38,934 nt of DNA, taken from assembly GCF_900163635.1 (NCBI RefSeq), contig NZ_FUID01000075.1:1-38934 (forward strand). The letters run 5' to 3'. This stretch comes from Leucobacter sp. 7(1). GTDB taxonomy: Bacteria > Actinomycetota > Actinomycetes > Actinomycetales > Microbacteriaceae. How positions within the stretch are numbered: the stretch's first letter is position 1; the number at the start of each line of letters is the position of its first letter. Position numbers and translations under genes: made by a program. The notes beneath the pieces are model-generated. The model saw only the letters and a list, made by a program, of their open reading frames with translations. It was not told where the DNA came from and did no database searches. Below are positions 1-9,380 of this stretch, piece by piece.

Positions 1-6
1 GACTCT

Positions 7-54
7 GCAGGAGATTTCGGCCCGGATCCGGCACCCGGGACGAGAATCTCCTGC
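7..54. repeat. Inverted repeat, possible terminator of a gene left of the window
   Basis: The arms GCAGGAGATT (7-16) and AATCTCCTGC (45-54) are perfect 10-base complements. The GC-rich loop contains a smaller CCCGG/CCGGG pairing. No T-run follows on either strand, so a Rho-independent terminator is only possible. Bases 55-182 hold no convincing gene. Confidence 0.4.
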
Positions 55-182
55 GGGAGTGCGCGCGGTTCTGTCTTCGAGCGTATGAACAGTCGCGGCG
101 GCAGTAGATCGAGCGGGGAGAGGTTGCCACTGCCCGCAAAGGACGCGATCACAAAGCCCGAACATCACGCTGCGACAATAGC

Positions 183-344
183 TCACAGCTGGGTGCGCGG
201 CGCTGGCGTGTTCTCGTTCGAGTGCTTTCGCAGTGCGGACAGTACCGCGCTCCGGATCACTGCCCACAAGATTAGAAGCCCGAGGAGGAACCCGCCGATA
301 TAAATGGCAATCGAAGCGAGGGCAAATAGCTGGGTCTGGTCCAT
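183..344 (-). CDS. Small single-pass membrane protein, 53 aa
   Basis: I do not recognise this gene. Read from the ATG at 344 it encodes 53 residues beginning MDQTQLFALASIAIYIGG. One hydrophobic helix spans about residues 7-30. A basic patch (RSAVLSALRKH) and a short polar tail follow, which suggests an N-out, C-in small membrane protein. A longer reading from 464 is possible, but its first 40 residues look non-coding. No strong Shine-Dalgarno sequence precedes either start. It lies 142 bases downstream of guaB on the same strand and may be read from the same transcript. Confidence 0.5.
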   Translation of the reverse strand: MDQTQLFALASIAIYIGGFLLGLLILWAVIRSAVLSALRKHSNENTPAPRTQL

Positions 345-486
345 GAGATAACCATAGCTAGGCCCGGATATATCCCTGTGTATCGCGGCCACCGAGCGCG
401 ACTGATCACTAAAATCGCTGTGGCGAGCCCGTGCGGATCTCGAACTCGCTCTGCCACCGACCACCCGGCCACCCGACCCCGTTCGT

Positions 487-2067
<1,581 letters not shown>

Positions 2068-2499
2068 CTACCTCGACGCCATGACGCGTTGCAAGAGCTG
2101 GAGGAGGACTTGGCGTTCCTCCGCCCCAAGGGCATGCAGGAGATCATCTTCAACGGCTGCGAGCCGGGCGTAGGTGGCATCAAGCACAACGCTGCCATCG
2201 GGTGTGAGTTCAACGATGTGCCTGCGGCGGTCGTTTGGATCTCGCCGACGGACAGTGAGGCCCCGTTCTTCGAGCTCATTGAGGAGCCCCACGAGGTTGC
2301 TCGAATCAAGGCCGAAGACATCCCGGATATCCTGCTGCGCCATGGGCCCACGGTCGCGCACAAGCGTCAGCACGAGAAGCTGTCGGTGGGTGACGTCGCC
2401 GGGTTGCGCTGACTGATCGAGGGCGCGCCAACCTGCCCGTGCGAGATGGCTGGCGAGGGGAAGCGTATGCCCTGCGTATCCGGTGATCGACGTGTTCAT
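2068..2499 (-). CDS. MarR-family transcriptional regulator
   Basis: A 143-residue winged-helix repressor of the MarR family. The recognition region DSSNLVGLLNELEERGL is followed by the typical wing RRRDPNDRRRHIVELTPDG (about residues 83-101), then a C-terminal dimerisation helix. The ATG at 2499 lies a few bases from a 7+7 inverted repeat (2518-2540), so autoregulation is likely. It is first in an apparent two-gene unit with guaB, implying that an unknown small ligand adjusts IMP dehydrogenase expression. MarR regulators usually answer phenolic or other toxic small molecules, so linkage to a known antibiotic target is suggestive but unproven. Confidence 0.9.
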   Translation of the reverse strand: MNTSITGYAGHTLPLASHLARAGWRALDQSAQPGDVTHRQLLVLTLVRDRGPMAQQDIRDVFGLDSSNLVGLLNELEERGLTVRRRDPNDRRRHIVELTPDGSVVLDATYARLAAVEDDLLHALGAEERQVLLQLLQRVMASR

Positions 2500-2517
2500 G
2501 CGTACAGTAGAACATAA

Positions 2518-2540
2518 ATAGTTTGCTAATCAAAAACTAT
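2518..2540. promoter_or_regulatory. MarR operator upstream of marR-guaB
   Basis: Perfect arms ATAGTTT (2518-2524) and AAACTAT (2534-2540) flank a 9-base AT-rich centre that contains a nested TTTG/CAAA dyad, the classic shape of MarR boxes. The surrounding 60 bases are strikingly AT-rich for this genome. On the minus strand TTGATT (2532-2527) could be a -35 box buried in the operator, with a poor TACTGT -10 close to the marR ATG, which would make the transcript almost leaderless. Confidence 0.75.
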
Positions 2541-2630
2541 ATGCGTAACGCGTCAGGAATGAGCTCAACGGAATGTGCCGCGAAGCACCTCACGGACTGC
2601 ACGCCGCCGGGGCCGCGAGACGGCCGAATT

Positions 2631-2666
2631 TGATGCTGCGACACGGTGGACCGTGGCGCAGCATCA
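2631..2666 (-). terminator. Strong hairpin downstream of tRNA-Arg
   Basis: The arms TGATGCTGCG (2631-2640) and CGCAGCATCA (2657-2666) pair perfectly. After one mismatch, CACGG and CCGTG continue the stem over a TGGA loop. It starts 14 bases beyond the tRNA 3' end. The following minus-strand bases (AATTCGG) are only weakly T-rich. Confidence 0.7.
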
Positions 2667-2679
2667 ATGAGCGAAGATG

Positions 2680-2755
2680 TGGTGCCCCCGGCTGGACTCG
2701 AACCAGCGACCGACAGATTAGAAGGCTGTTGCTCTATCCACTGAGCTACGGAGGC
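2680..2755 (-). tRNA. tRNA-Arg, anticodon TCT
   Basis: The complement folds as a full 76-base cloverleaf with encoded CCA (2682-2680). The acceptor stem GCCTCCG/CGGGGGC has one T-G wobble. The D stem is GCTC/GAGC, the anticodon loop is CTTCTAA, the variable loop has five bases, and the T arm is GCTGG-TTCGAGT-CCAGC. Anticodon TCT reads the rare arginine codon AGA. The pair closing the anticodon loop is a C-T mismatch. A TACGCT -10 candidate (2770-2765) lies about 9 bases before the mature 5' end. Confidence 0.97.
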
Positions 2756-2845
2756 GACCATACGAGCGTACACCGGGAGCGCATTGGATTTGCATGCGCG
2801 CCACGCCGGGAGTGTGAGCCGCGCCAGCGTAGTGGGCCCCGCGGA

Positions 2846-3427
2846 CTATTTCGCCTTGGCCGCCTTGGCCGCCGCCTTCGCAACGCGCTTCGTTTCGCGG
2901 ACCTTGAGGAGCGTCTCGGGTGAGGTGATGTCGGCGACGCTGCGGAAGCTGCCGGTCTCGCCGTACGGCTCAGCAGCCTCGCGCCAGCCCGCGCCCGAGA
3001 AGCCGAGCTGCTTGCCCAGGAGTGCGAGGAAGATCTTGGCCTTCTGCGGGCCGAAGCCGGGGAGTGCTTTCAGGCGCTTCAGCACGGTCGAGCCGTCAGG
3101 ATCGCCGTCGGTCCAGATCCGCGCGGCGTCGCCGCCCCATTCTGTGTCAACGGCCTGCGCAAGCGCTTGGGTCCGAGTTGCCATTGAACCGGGGTAGCGG
3201 TGCACGGCTGGCGTCTGCGTGAACGCTGCGGTCACGGCGTCCGGATCGGCCGCCGCAAGCGCCGACGCATCCACGGTTCCGAGCCGCTCCTGAATCTTGA
3301 GCGGGCCGCTGAACGCGAGCTCCATCGCGACCTGCTGATCGAGCAGCATGCCGATCAGCAACGCGAACGGGTGCTCGCTGAGGAGACGATCGGCCTCTGG
3401 GTCATTGACGAGGTTGAGGGCTGCCAT
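2846..3427 (-). CDS. HhH-GPD-type base-excision repair protein
   Basis: A 193-residue member of the actinobacterial HhH-GPD (endonuclease III-like) family. The helix-hairpin-helix motif LKALPGFGPQKAKIF lies at about residues 118-132, after an N-terminal helical part containing LLIGMLLDQQV, the usual helix of DNA glycosylases. I see neither the catalytic lysine of endonuclease III nor its C-terminal iron-sulfur cysteines, so lesion specificity is unknown. The C-terminus is a Lys/Ala tail (KRVAKAAAKAAKAK), suggestive of non-specific DNA binding. It ends 91 bases upstream of the tRNA-Arg gene on the same strand. Confidence 0.85.
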   Translation of the reverse strand: MAALNLVNDPEADRLLSEHPFALLIGMLLDQQVAMELAFSGPLKIQERLGTVDASALAAADPDAVTAAFTQTPAVHRYPGSMATRTQALAQAVDTEWGGDAARIWTDGDPDGSTVLKRLKALPGFGPQKAKIFLALLGKQLGFSGAGWREAAEPYGETGSFRSVADITSPETLLKVRETKRVAKAAAKAAKAK

Positions 3428-3798
3428 ATGTCAAGTGTGCCAGCCCCGACGGTGAATATCATCAGGAATTTCCTGACAGTCTCTGCGCAGATCGACGCCC
3501 TCGACGGACCTCATTCATCGATGCTGTCGACAGTCCCGATGTGGGCCGTCGATCTGGCCCTGAGTGCACGTGTTCGCCATGCGAAGTCGCAACGGAAGCG
3601 CGTGTTCGGAGCGCCGAACGAAATATCGGGACCCGCAGAAAACTGTGGGAAATCAAGGTCTTGCATGGGATCCGGCATGCAGGAGTCCCTGCGTCAGTCG
3701 GCAACCATCTATTGTCTGAGTGGAGCGAGTATCGCGACTTCCGGCACTCCGAACACGGGTGCTCCGGAACTTGGGAACAGAGGTCGGTGGAGGAACAC
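3428..3798. other. Intergenic region between divergent genes, with a 15-base palindrome
   Basis: No credible gene; the reading frames crossing it lack coherent protein sequence. It holds a perfect palindrome, TCAGGAA-T-TTCCTGA (3462-3476), 35 bases upstream of the HhH-GPD start, which is a candidate operator. A possible TATTGT -10 (3710-3715) faces the HTH/DUF2690 gene and would give a leader of about 80 bases. No SOS box is recognisable. Confidence 0.4.
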
Positions 3799-4626
3799 AT
3801 GGTGGACACTTCGGTACCCGAACCGGGGACGAGTCCCGATGCGGAGGCAGATTCGATTGCCGCGTTCGCGGAGGGGCTGCGGGATCTGCGGACGGCAGCG
3901 GGGAACCCGACGCTCGCGGCCATGAGCGACCGGACGGGGATTTCGAAGAGCGTAATTTCGGTCGCGCTCACGGGGCGTGTACTCCCCACGGAGAACACCG
4001 TATTGAAGCTTGTGGACGATCTTGGTGGGGATCTCAAAGAGTGGCGCGCGCGGCGCAACGCGCTCGACCCGAAGCATGCGGGCAATCTGGGCGTTGGCGA
4101 CGCCGGCGCTGAGCAGTCCGGAGGAGCGCGCCGGTTTTCTACCGCCCAGACGATCCTCATTGCGGCCGGGGCCGCCGCGGTGGCGGCCCTCGCAAGCGGG
4201 CTCATCGTTGGCTCAGTGAGCGCGGCGGCACCGGCCGAACCGGGGAGCGGCCGACATCTGAGTGAGGCTGCGAACGGGATCGACCCGATGCTCACCGCGT
4301 GCCGTGACGACGCGGTCATCGCAGCCTCAGAAGCCAGGCTCGACAACAAGGTCCATGTGCAGCTGATGTATTCCAACGACTGCATGGCCGTGTGGGGTCG
4401 CGTGACTCGCTACGACAACCAGACCGAGGGCAACACGATGACGATGCGCGTGTGGCCGCTCGACGACCCGCAGAGTGACCGCGCACAATCTCGCACTGAC
4501 ATCGGCCTGCAGTCGCTCTACACTCCCATGCTGATCGAACCCGACACCGCTGCACGTGTCTGCGGCCAGGCGACGGTCACAGTGGACGGCAAGACTGAGA
4601 ACCTGGGCCCGGAGATGTGCATATGA
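3799..4626 (+). CDS. Membrane-anchored HTH protein with DUF2690-like extracytoplasmic domain
   Basis: The start is the ATG at 3799 behind GGAGG; longer readings extend into non-coding sequence. The 275 residues show three parts. Residues about 20-80 form a helix-turn-helix domain (TGISKSVISVALTGR). Residues about 114-142 form one transmembrane helix (ILIAAGAAAVAALASGLIVG). The last 110 residues resemble DUF2690, with CRDDAVIAASEA, a YSNDCMAVWGRV core and four cysteines (CRDD, NDCM, RVCG, EMCI). The topology is RodZ-like: DNA-binding part inside, cysteine-bearing sensor outside. Streptomyces has HTH-TM-DUF2690 proteins of unknown role. The stop overlaps the next gene in ATGA, so the pair is translationally coupled. 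A transmembrane transcription factor or envelope sensor is inference. Confidence 0.75.
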   Translation: MVDTSVPEPGTSPDAEADSIAAFAEGLRDLRTAAGNPTLAAMSDRTGISKSVISVALTGRVLPTENTVLKLVDDLGGDLKEWRARRNALDPKHAGNLGVGDAGAEQSGGARRFSTAQTILIAAGAAAVAALASGLIVGSVSAAAPAEPGSGRHLSEAANGIDPMLTACRDDAVIAASEARLDNKVHVQLMYSNDCMAVWGRVTRYDNQTEGNTMTMRVWPLDDPQSDRAQSRTDIGLQSLYTPMLIEPDTAARVCGQATVTVDGKTENLGPEMCI

Positions 4627-5378
4627 TGCCGCGCGGGATCGGCAGGGCACATGCCGCAGCGTGCGCCGCAGCGAGTGCCCTGACCCTGGCCCTCTCGCTC
4701 GCGGGTTGCGGCAGCGCGACGGGCAACTCTGAGGTGAATGCGAACGAGGTGCAACTTCCCGGCGGCGGGACGGTGACTGTGAGTGCGGACACGGTGCTGG
4801 GGAGCGGCCAGTTCCTGCCGGATCGGGAGAACTACGCAATCACCGCGGAGGACTGGACCACCACGATGGACGGTGAGACCCCCGTCGTCGTGGGGCTCGT
4901 GCAGACCACGCACACCATGCACTACCGGGGATATACCGAGGACGAGTTCGTGACGTTTGTGCTCGGAGTGAGTGCTGATGGCGAGGCGCGCGAACTGACC
5001 CGCACTCGGATTCTTCGCGGGGCCGAGCACACGGCGGCACTCGCGGGGCGCTCGGATCAGGGCGTCGTCGCCGTGTTGCTTGACGGTGAACTCAATACAA
5101 ACGTGCCACGTGACAGCCGCGTCATCGGAGTGGATGCGGTGCGCGGCACTGAGGTCTGGGTGAAGGAGCACGGCTACCCTCGTGCCGGTGACGGGGAGGC
5201 CTGGTTCTACGCTGCCGCCAGCCCGGACGCGTGCGCCACTGAGGTGCAGCGATACGACGTGGCGAGCGGCATCGTCGCCGCCTCCGAGAGCATCCTCAAC
5301 ACCGACCCCGCTGCGGGCGGCACATGCGCGACCGCGAACGATCCAGCACCGCCCGCGGGGCTACACGCAGAGCCTTAG
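4623..5378 (+). CDS. Lipoprotein, coupled to the HTH/DUF2690 gene
   Basis: The 251-residue product begins at the ATG at 4623 inside the stop of the previous gene, with GGAG eight bases upstream (GTG at 4617 is an alternative). It has a lipoprotein signal peptide with lipobox LAGC and lipid-carrying Cys29. The rest is beta-rich. One segment (GVVAVLLDG ... RVIGVDAVRGTEVWVKEH) resembles a single blade of a PQQ-type beta-propeller, but there are too few repeats for a whole propeller, so it may be a shortened relative. Coupling suggests it works with the membrane HTH protein, perhaps as ligand-binding or partner subunit. It ends convergently with the globin gene, sharing stop-codon bases. Confidence 0.75.
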   Translation: MMPRGIGRAHAAACAAASALTLALSLAGCGSATGNSEVNANEVQLPGGGTVTVSADTVLGSGQFLPDRENYAITAEDWTTTMDGETPVVVGLVQTTHTMHYRGYTEDEFVTFVLGVSADGEARELTRTRILRGAEHTAALAGRSDQGVVAVLLDGELNTNVPRDSRVIGVDAVRGTEVWVKEHGYPRAGDGEAWFYAAASPDACATEVQRYDVASGIVAASESILNTDPAAGGTCATANDPAPPAGLHAEP

Positions 5379-5827
5379 TCGAAGCGGTTCACCATCGCGA
5401 GGGCGGCGCGCTCAACGTAGTCGCGGAACGCGGCGTCGTGCATGGGTGGCAGCGCCACTTCATCGAGCGCGGCGTGCATGTGGTGCAACCAGCGATCTTT
5501 TGCCGCGGGGTTGATCGGGAACGGATTGTGCCGCATCCGCAGTCGCGGGTGGCCGCGCTGCTCGGAGTAAGTCGTTGGTCCGCCCCAGTACTGCTCGAGG
5601 AAGGAGCGGAAGCGCCAGATCGCGCCCTCCCAGTCGTCTTCCGGGTACATCGGGGCGAGGATCTCGTCTTCTCGCACCCCACGGTAGAACGTGCGCACGA
5701 TCCGTTCGAAGGTTTCTGTCCCGCCGACCTGCGCCCAGACAGTGTCGGTAACGGCCTCGCCGGACTCTCCCGCGCGAAGTGTGAGACGCGGGGCCGGTGG
5801 GGTGGTGTCGGGGGTGCGGTCGGTCAT
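5375..5827 (-). CDS. glbO: Group II truncated haemoglobin (trHbO type)
   Basis: A 150-residue 2-on-2 globin. Family markers are FYRGV (B10 Tyr), the CD region MYPEDD, and LEQYWGGPTTYSEQRGHPRL leading to the proximal haem histidine in RMRH (His100). The group II tryptophan G8 follows in KDRWLHHM. There is an unusual Pro/Thr-rich extension of about 25 residues ahead of the globin fold. Such proteins bind oxygen and are linked to respiration and NO or peroxide defence. The ATG at 5827 overlaps the mscS stop (ATGA), so it is last in a pepN-mscS-glbO operon. Confidence 0.93.
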   Translation of the reverse strand: MTDRTPDTTPPAPRLTLRAGESGEAVTDTVWAQVGGTETFERIVRTFYRGVREDEILAPMYPEDDWEGAIWRFRSFLEQYWGGPTTYSEQRGHPRLRMRHNPFPINPAAKDRWLHHMHAALDEVALPPMHDAAFRDYVERAALAMVNRFD

Positions 5828-6717
5828 GCGGTGCCTCCTGGCAGGTTCGGGCGTTCGTCAGAAAGGACGATTCCCTCGTCTCGGAAGGCGCGCAGGATCT
5901 CGGCACGGATGCCGCGCTGTACCTCCCACTGGGCTTCGGGCCGAGTACGCACGGCGAGCCGCAGGGTGGCCCGGTCGCCAAACACGCTTTCGAGGCCGAG
6001 GATCTGGGGTTCGCCGGTAACTTTGCGGGCGTACTTCGGTGAGGTGAGGAGCTCGCGGGCAGCCTTCACGGTGACCTCGGACACGTGGGTGAGATCCTGA
6101 TCCGCGTTCACGGTGATGTCGATGAGCGCTTGGCCCCAGCCCTGAGAGGAGTTGCCCAGGGTCAGGATCTCGCCGTTGCGGATGTGCCAGAGCGTCCCGT
6201 CGAGGGCGCGCACCTGCGTGATCCGGATCCCAACGTCTTCCACAGTGCCCGTGACTGTCTCGATGGTGACGACGTCGCCGACACCGAGCTGATCCTCGAA
6301 CACCATGAAGATGCCGTTGAGGATGTCCTTGACGATGTTTTGTGCGCCAAAGGCGAGCCCGGCCGCGACGATACCCGCGGAGGTGAGCACTGCGCCGAGG
6401 TCGACTCCCAACTGGGCGAGGATCAGGATGATCGCGGTGATGACAACCACCCAGGAGATGATGTGCCGCCCGACGGTCCCGAGCGTGCGTGTGCGCTGCA
6501 CAGCCCGTGCGTTCACGTATGGTGCGGCGTACATCTCCGAGGTTGTGTCGACGTCTTGCACCTTCTTCACCCCGCGCACAACCTGGGTGACGGTGCGCAC
6601 GAGGAGCCGGCGCAGCACCCAGTTCGCCACGACCGCGAGCACCACGATTATGGCGATGTTGATCACCCGATGGTAGTCGGTGTAGAAGCTGCTGAGTGCC
6701 GCGCCGATCTCCTGCAT
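5824..6717 (-). CDS. MscS-family mechanosensitive ion channel
   Basis: A 297-residue small-conductance mechanosensitive channel. Membrane helices lie at about residues 17-38 and 85-106, followed by the pore-lining TM3 in GIVAAGLAFGAQNIVKD and the adjoining FEDQLGVGDVV of the cytoplasmic beta domain. The C-terminal alpha-beta domain is complete. It releases solutes on hypo-osmotic shock. Its ATG directly abuts the pepN stop (no intergenic base) and its stop overlaps the globin start. Confidence 0.93.
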   Translation of the reverse strand: MQEIGAALSSFYTDYHRVINIAIIVVLAVVANWVLRRLLVRTVTQVVRGVKKVQDVDTTSEMYAAPYVNARAVQRTRTLGTVGRHIISWVVVITAIILILAQLGVDLGAVLTSAGIVAAGLAFGAQNIVKDILNGIFMVFEDQLGVGDVVTIETVTGTVEDVGIRITQVRALDGTLWHIRNGEILTLGNSSQGWGQALIDITVNADQDLTHVSEVTVKAARELLTSPKYARKVTGEPQILGLESVFGDRATLRLAVRTRPEAQWEVQRGIRAEILRAFRDEGIVLSDERPNLPGGTA

Positions 6718-9306
6718 TTAGGCCGCCTGATCCGCCTGCTGTGCGCGCAGTGCGCGTTCCACACCGGCGAGGTGCTCGACGATCATGCGGCGCAGGGCCG
6801 CAGGCGCGTCCGCATTGGCGTCAAGCCAGGCCTGAGTTGCCACCGCGAGTGCGCTGTTGGCAAGCGGTGCGGGGAAGAATCCCTCGATGAGCTCTTCCGC
6901 GATTGCGTAGCTGCGTGACTCCCAGACGGGGGTCACTGCCGCGAAGAAGCGCTCGACGTACGGCTCGATGAGCGAGAGATCGTTGGCGCGGGTGAAGCCG
7001 AGGCCGGTCGCCCGCACGATCGCGTTCGGCTGGTTCGCGTCATCGAACACGGACGCCCAAGCTGCGTTCTTGTCTGCGGCGGTGGGCAGTGCGGCGCGGG
7101 CGTGCGCTGCGGACTGGTTGCCGTTCGCCGTGCGATCCTCCGCGAGACGCGCCTCGATCTGGGCGGTCGTGGCGCGGCCGCCGGCCGCGAGCGCAATGAG
7201 CAACTCCCAGCCCAGGTCGGTGTCGATGTTGAGCCCGTCTACCGGGAGCGAACCGTCGAACAATCCCTGTACGGTATCGAGCTGCTCATCGGTGGCTGCG
7301 AGCTGGCCGAAGGACTTCACGAACTGGAACTGGCGATCACTGCCGGGCTCGGCGTCGACAGCGAGATGCCACAGCGCGTCGCCCACGCGCTCGAGTGTCG
7401 CGGCGCGATTCGCGGGTGCGACGTAGCTAGACGCGGCGAGCAGCAGCTGCCCGAGTACGGTGCGCAGGGTCGTCGAGGCGTCCTCCTCGCCGACGTGAGC
7501 GAGCACAATGTCCACGAAGCGCGACGCGGGGAACTCCGCATCGCGGGTCGCGTCCCAGAGCGTGCCCCAGAGCAGGGCACGAGCCAGGGAATCCTCGACG
7601 GCGCCGAGCTGAGCCGCCGTCGTATCGAGCGATCGCTCGTCCAGGCGGATCTTCGCGTAGGTGAGGTCGTCGTCGTTCAGGAGCAGGAGTTCGGGCTGAG
7701 CGACGCCGACAAGCTCGGGCACCTCGGTGCGGGTGCCCGCGATATCGAGTTCGAGGCGCTGGATCCGGCGCACAGGGCCGTCTTCCGAAGCAGCGTACAG
7801 GCCGACCGCGATGCGGTGGGGGCGGATTGTCGGATACGCCTCGATCGCGGTCTGCTCGATCGCGAAACTTGCGTAGCGGCCGTCGGCGTCGAGCTCGAAG
7901 ACGGGGCGCAGCGTGTTCACACCGGCAGTTTCAAGCCACAACTTGGACCACTCGCCGAGGTCCCGACCGCTCTGCGACTCAAGCTCCGTGAGGAGATCCG
8001 GCAGCTCCGTATTCGAGTGGTGGTGCTTCACGAAGTAGTCGTGCACACCGCGCATGAACGGCTCTCGTCCGACCCAGGCGACAAGCTGCTTCAGCACCGA
8101 GGCGCCCTTGGCATAGGTGATGCCGTCGAAGTTGACGAGCACGTCTTCGAGGTCAGTGATCTCAGCGACAATCGGGTGCGTCGAGGGGAGCTGGTCCTGG
8201 CGATATGCCCAGGACTTTTCCGATGCGGCGAACGTCGTCCAGCACTCGGTCCACTCGGTCGCCTCGGCAACGCCAAGGGTCGACATGTACTCGGCGAAGG
8301 ACTCGTTGAGCCACAGGTCGTTCCACCACCGCATGGTGACGAGATCGCCGAACCACATATGGGCGAGCTCGTGCAGGATCGTGACCACCCGACGCTCGCG
8401 CATCGCGTCGGTGACCTGGCTGCGGAACACGTAGGCCTCGGTGAAGGTCACCGCGCCGATGTTTTCCATCGCGCCCATGTTGTATTCGGGCACGAACAGC
8501 TGATCGTACTTGTCGAACGGGTACGGGTAATCGAACTGCTCTTCGAAGAAGCCAAAGCCTTCACGGGTCTTGTCAAAGATGTAGTCGGCGTCGAGGTACT
8601 CGGCGAGCGACTCGCGGCAGAACACCCCCAGCGGGATCGTGCGGCCGTCGCGGCTCGTGAGTTCCGAGCGGACCTCCGTGTAGGGGCCAGCAATCAGCGC
8701 GGTGATGTAGCTCGACATAACGGGAGTCGGCTCGAACGCCCACGTCGCAATCTTCTGCGCCGCCCAGTCTGCGCCCTGCGCCGCGGACTTGGTGCCCGCA
8801 GGGGTGGGCACCGGCGTCGGCTGGTTGCTGACAACCTTCCACCGAGCGGGGGCCGTGATCGTGAACTCGAACGTTGCCTTCAGATCCGGCTGCTCAAACA
8901 CGGGGAACATGCGGCGCGAATCGGGCACCTCGAACTGCGAGTACAGGTAGACCTCGCCGTCAGCGGGGTCGACAAAGCGGTGCAGGCCCTCGCCGGTGTT
9001 CATGTAGCGCTGCGTCGAGAGGATCCGGACGCTGTTCTGCGCGGCGAGCCCCGTGAGCTGCACACGCGAGTCGGCAAAAGCGGTCGCGGGATCGACCTCG
9101 GCACCGTTGAGCTCGATGTGCTCAACAGAATCCGCGATCAGGTCGATGAACGTCGCAGCACCCGCTTCGCCAGCGAAGTGGATTGTCGTATCGGACGCGA
9201 AGGTGTCGGCGCCGACGGTGAGATCCAACGCGACCTCGTATCGCTGGGTCGCAACGATGCGGGCACGTTCCTGGGCTTCAACGCGGGTGAGGTTGGTTCC
9301 TGGCAC
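6718..9306 (-). CDS. pepN: Aminopeptidase N (M1 metallopeptidase)
   Basis: The true start is the GTG at 9306, preceded by AGGAG at normal spacing; an open frame extends to 9993 but runs through the divergent gene. The 862-residue protein has the substrate-binding GAMEN motif (278-282), the zinc site HELAH (312-316) with the distant ligand Glu335 in NESFAEY, and the long helical ERAP1-like C-terminal domain usual for actinobacterial PepN. It removes N-terminal residues from peptides in the cytosol. The promoter is the minus-strand half of the symmetric element at 9336-9380, giving a leader of about 30 bases. Confidence 0.96.
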   Translation of the reverse strand: MPGTNLTRVEAQERARIVATQRYEVALDLTVGADTFASDTTIHFAGEAGAATFIDLIADSVEHIELNGAEVDPATAFADSRVQLTGLAAQNSVRILSTQRYMNTGEGLHRFVDPADGEVYLYSQFEVPDSRRMFPVFEQPDLKATFEFTITAPARWKVVSNQPTPVPTPAGTKSAAQGADWAAQKIATWAFEPTPVMSSYITALIAGPYTEVRSELTSRDGRTIPLGVFCRESLAEYLDADYIFDKTREGFGFFEEQFDYPYPFDKYDQLFVPEYNMGAMENIGAVTFTEAYVFRSQVTDAMRERRVVTILHELAHMWFGDLVTMRWWNDLWLNESFAEYMSTLGVAEATEWTECWTTFAASEKSWAYRQDQLPSTHPIVAEITDLEDVLVNFDGITYAKGASVLKQLVAWVGREPFMRGVHDYFVKHHHSNTELPDLLTELESQSGRDLGEWSKLWLETAGVNTLRPVFELDADGRYASFAIEQTAIEAYPTIRPHRIAVGLYAASEDGPVRRIQRLELDIAGTRTEVPELVGVAQPELLLLNDDDLTYAKIRLDERSLDTTAAQLGAVEDSLARALLWGTLWDATRDAEFPASRFVDIVLAHVGEEDASTTLRTVLGQLLLAASSYVAPANRAATLERVGDALWHLAVDAEPGSDRQFQFVKSFGQLAATDEQLDTVQGLFDGSLPVDGLNIDTDLGWELLIALAAGGRATTAQIEARLAEDRTANGNQSAAHARAALPTAADKNAAWASVFDDANQPNAIVRATGLGFTRANDLSLIEPYVERFFAAVTPVWESRSYAIAEELIEGFFPAPLANSALAVATQAWLDANADAPAALRRMIVEHLAGVERALRAQQADQAA

Positions 9307-9335
9307 TGCAGCTCCTGACAAGAAATAGTGGGTGA

Positions 9336-9380
9336 ATGTCACCAGCCTACGCCCGTCCTCCGCGGGTAGGCTGGTGACAT
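9336..9380. promoter_or_regulatory. Mirror-symmetric divergent promoter for pepN and the DsbA-like gene
   Basis: Perfect 15-base arms ATGTCACCAGCCTAC (9336-9350) and GTAGGCTGGTGACAT (9366-9380) flank a 15-base centre. Each arm read outward is the same promoter: -10 TAGGCT, then GGTGAC and AT. On the plus strand the AT belongs to the ATG of the DsbA-like gene, so that transcript is predicted leaderless. On the minus strand the same sequence leads into the pepN leader and its ribosome site. Confidence 0.7.

Noticed and set aside
3541..3798. In-frame extension of the HTH/DUF2690 gene
   Set aside because: The added residues lack coherent protein sequence and ATG 3799 has a strong GGAGG site.
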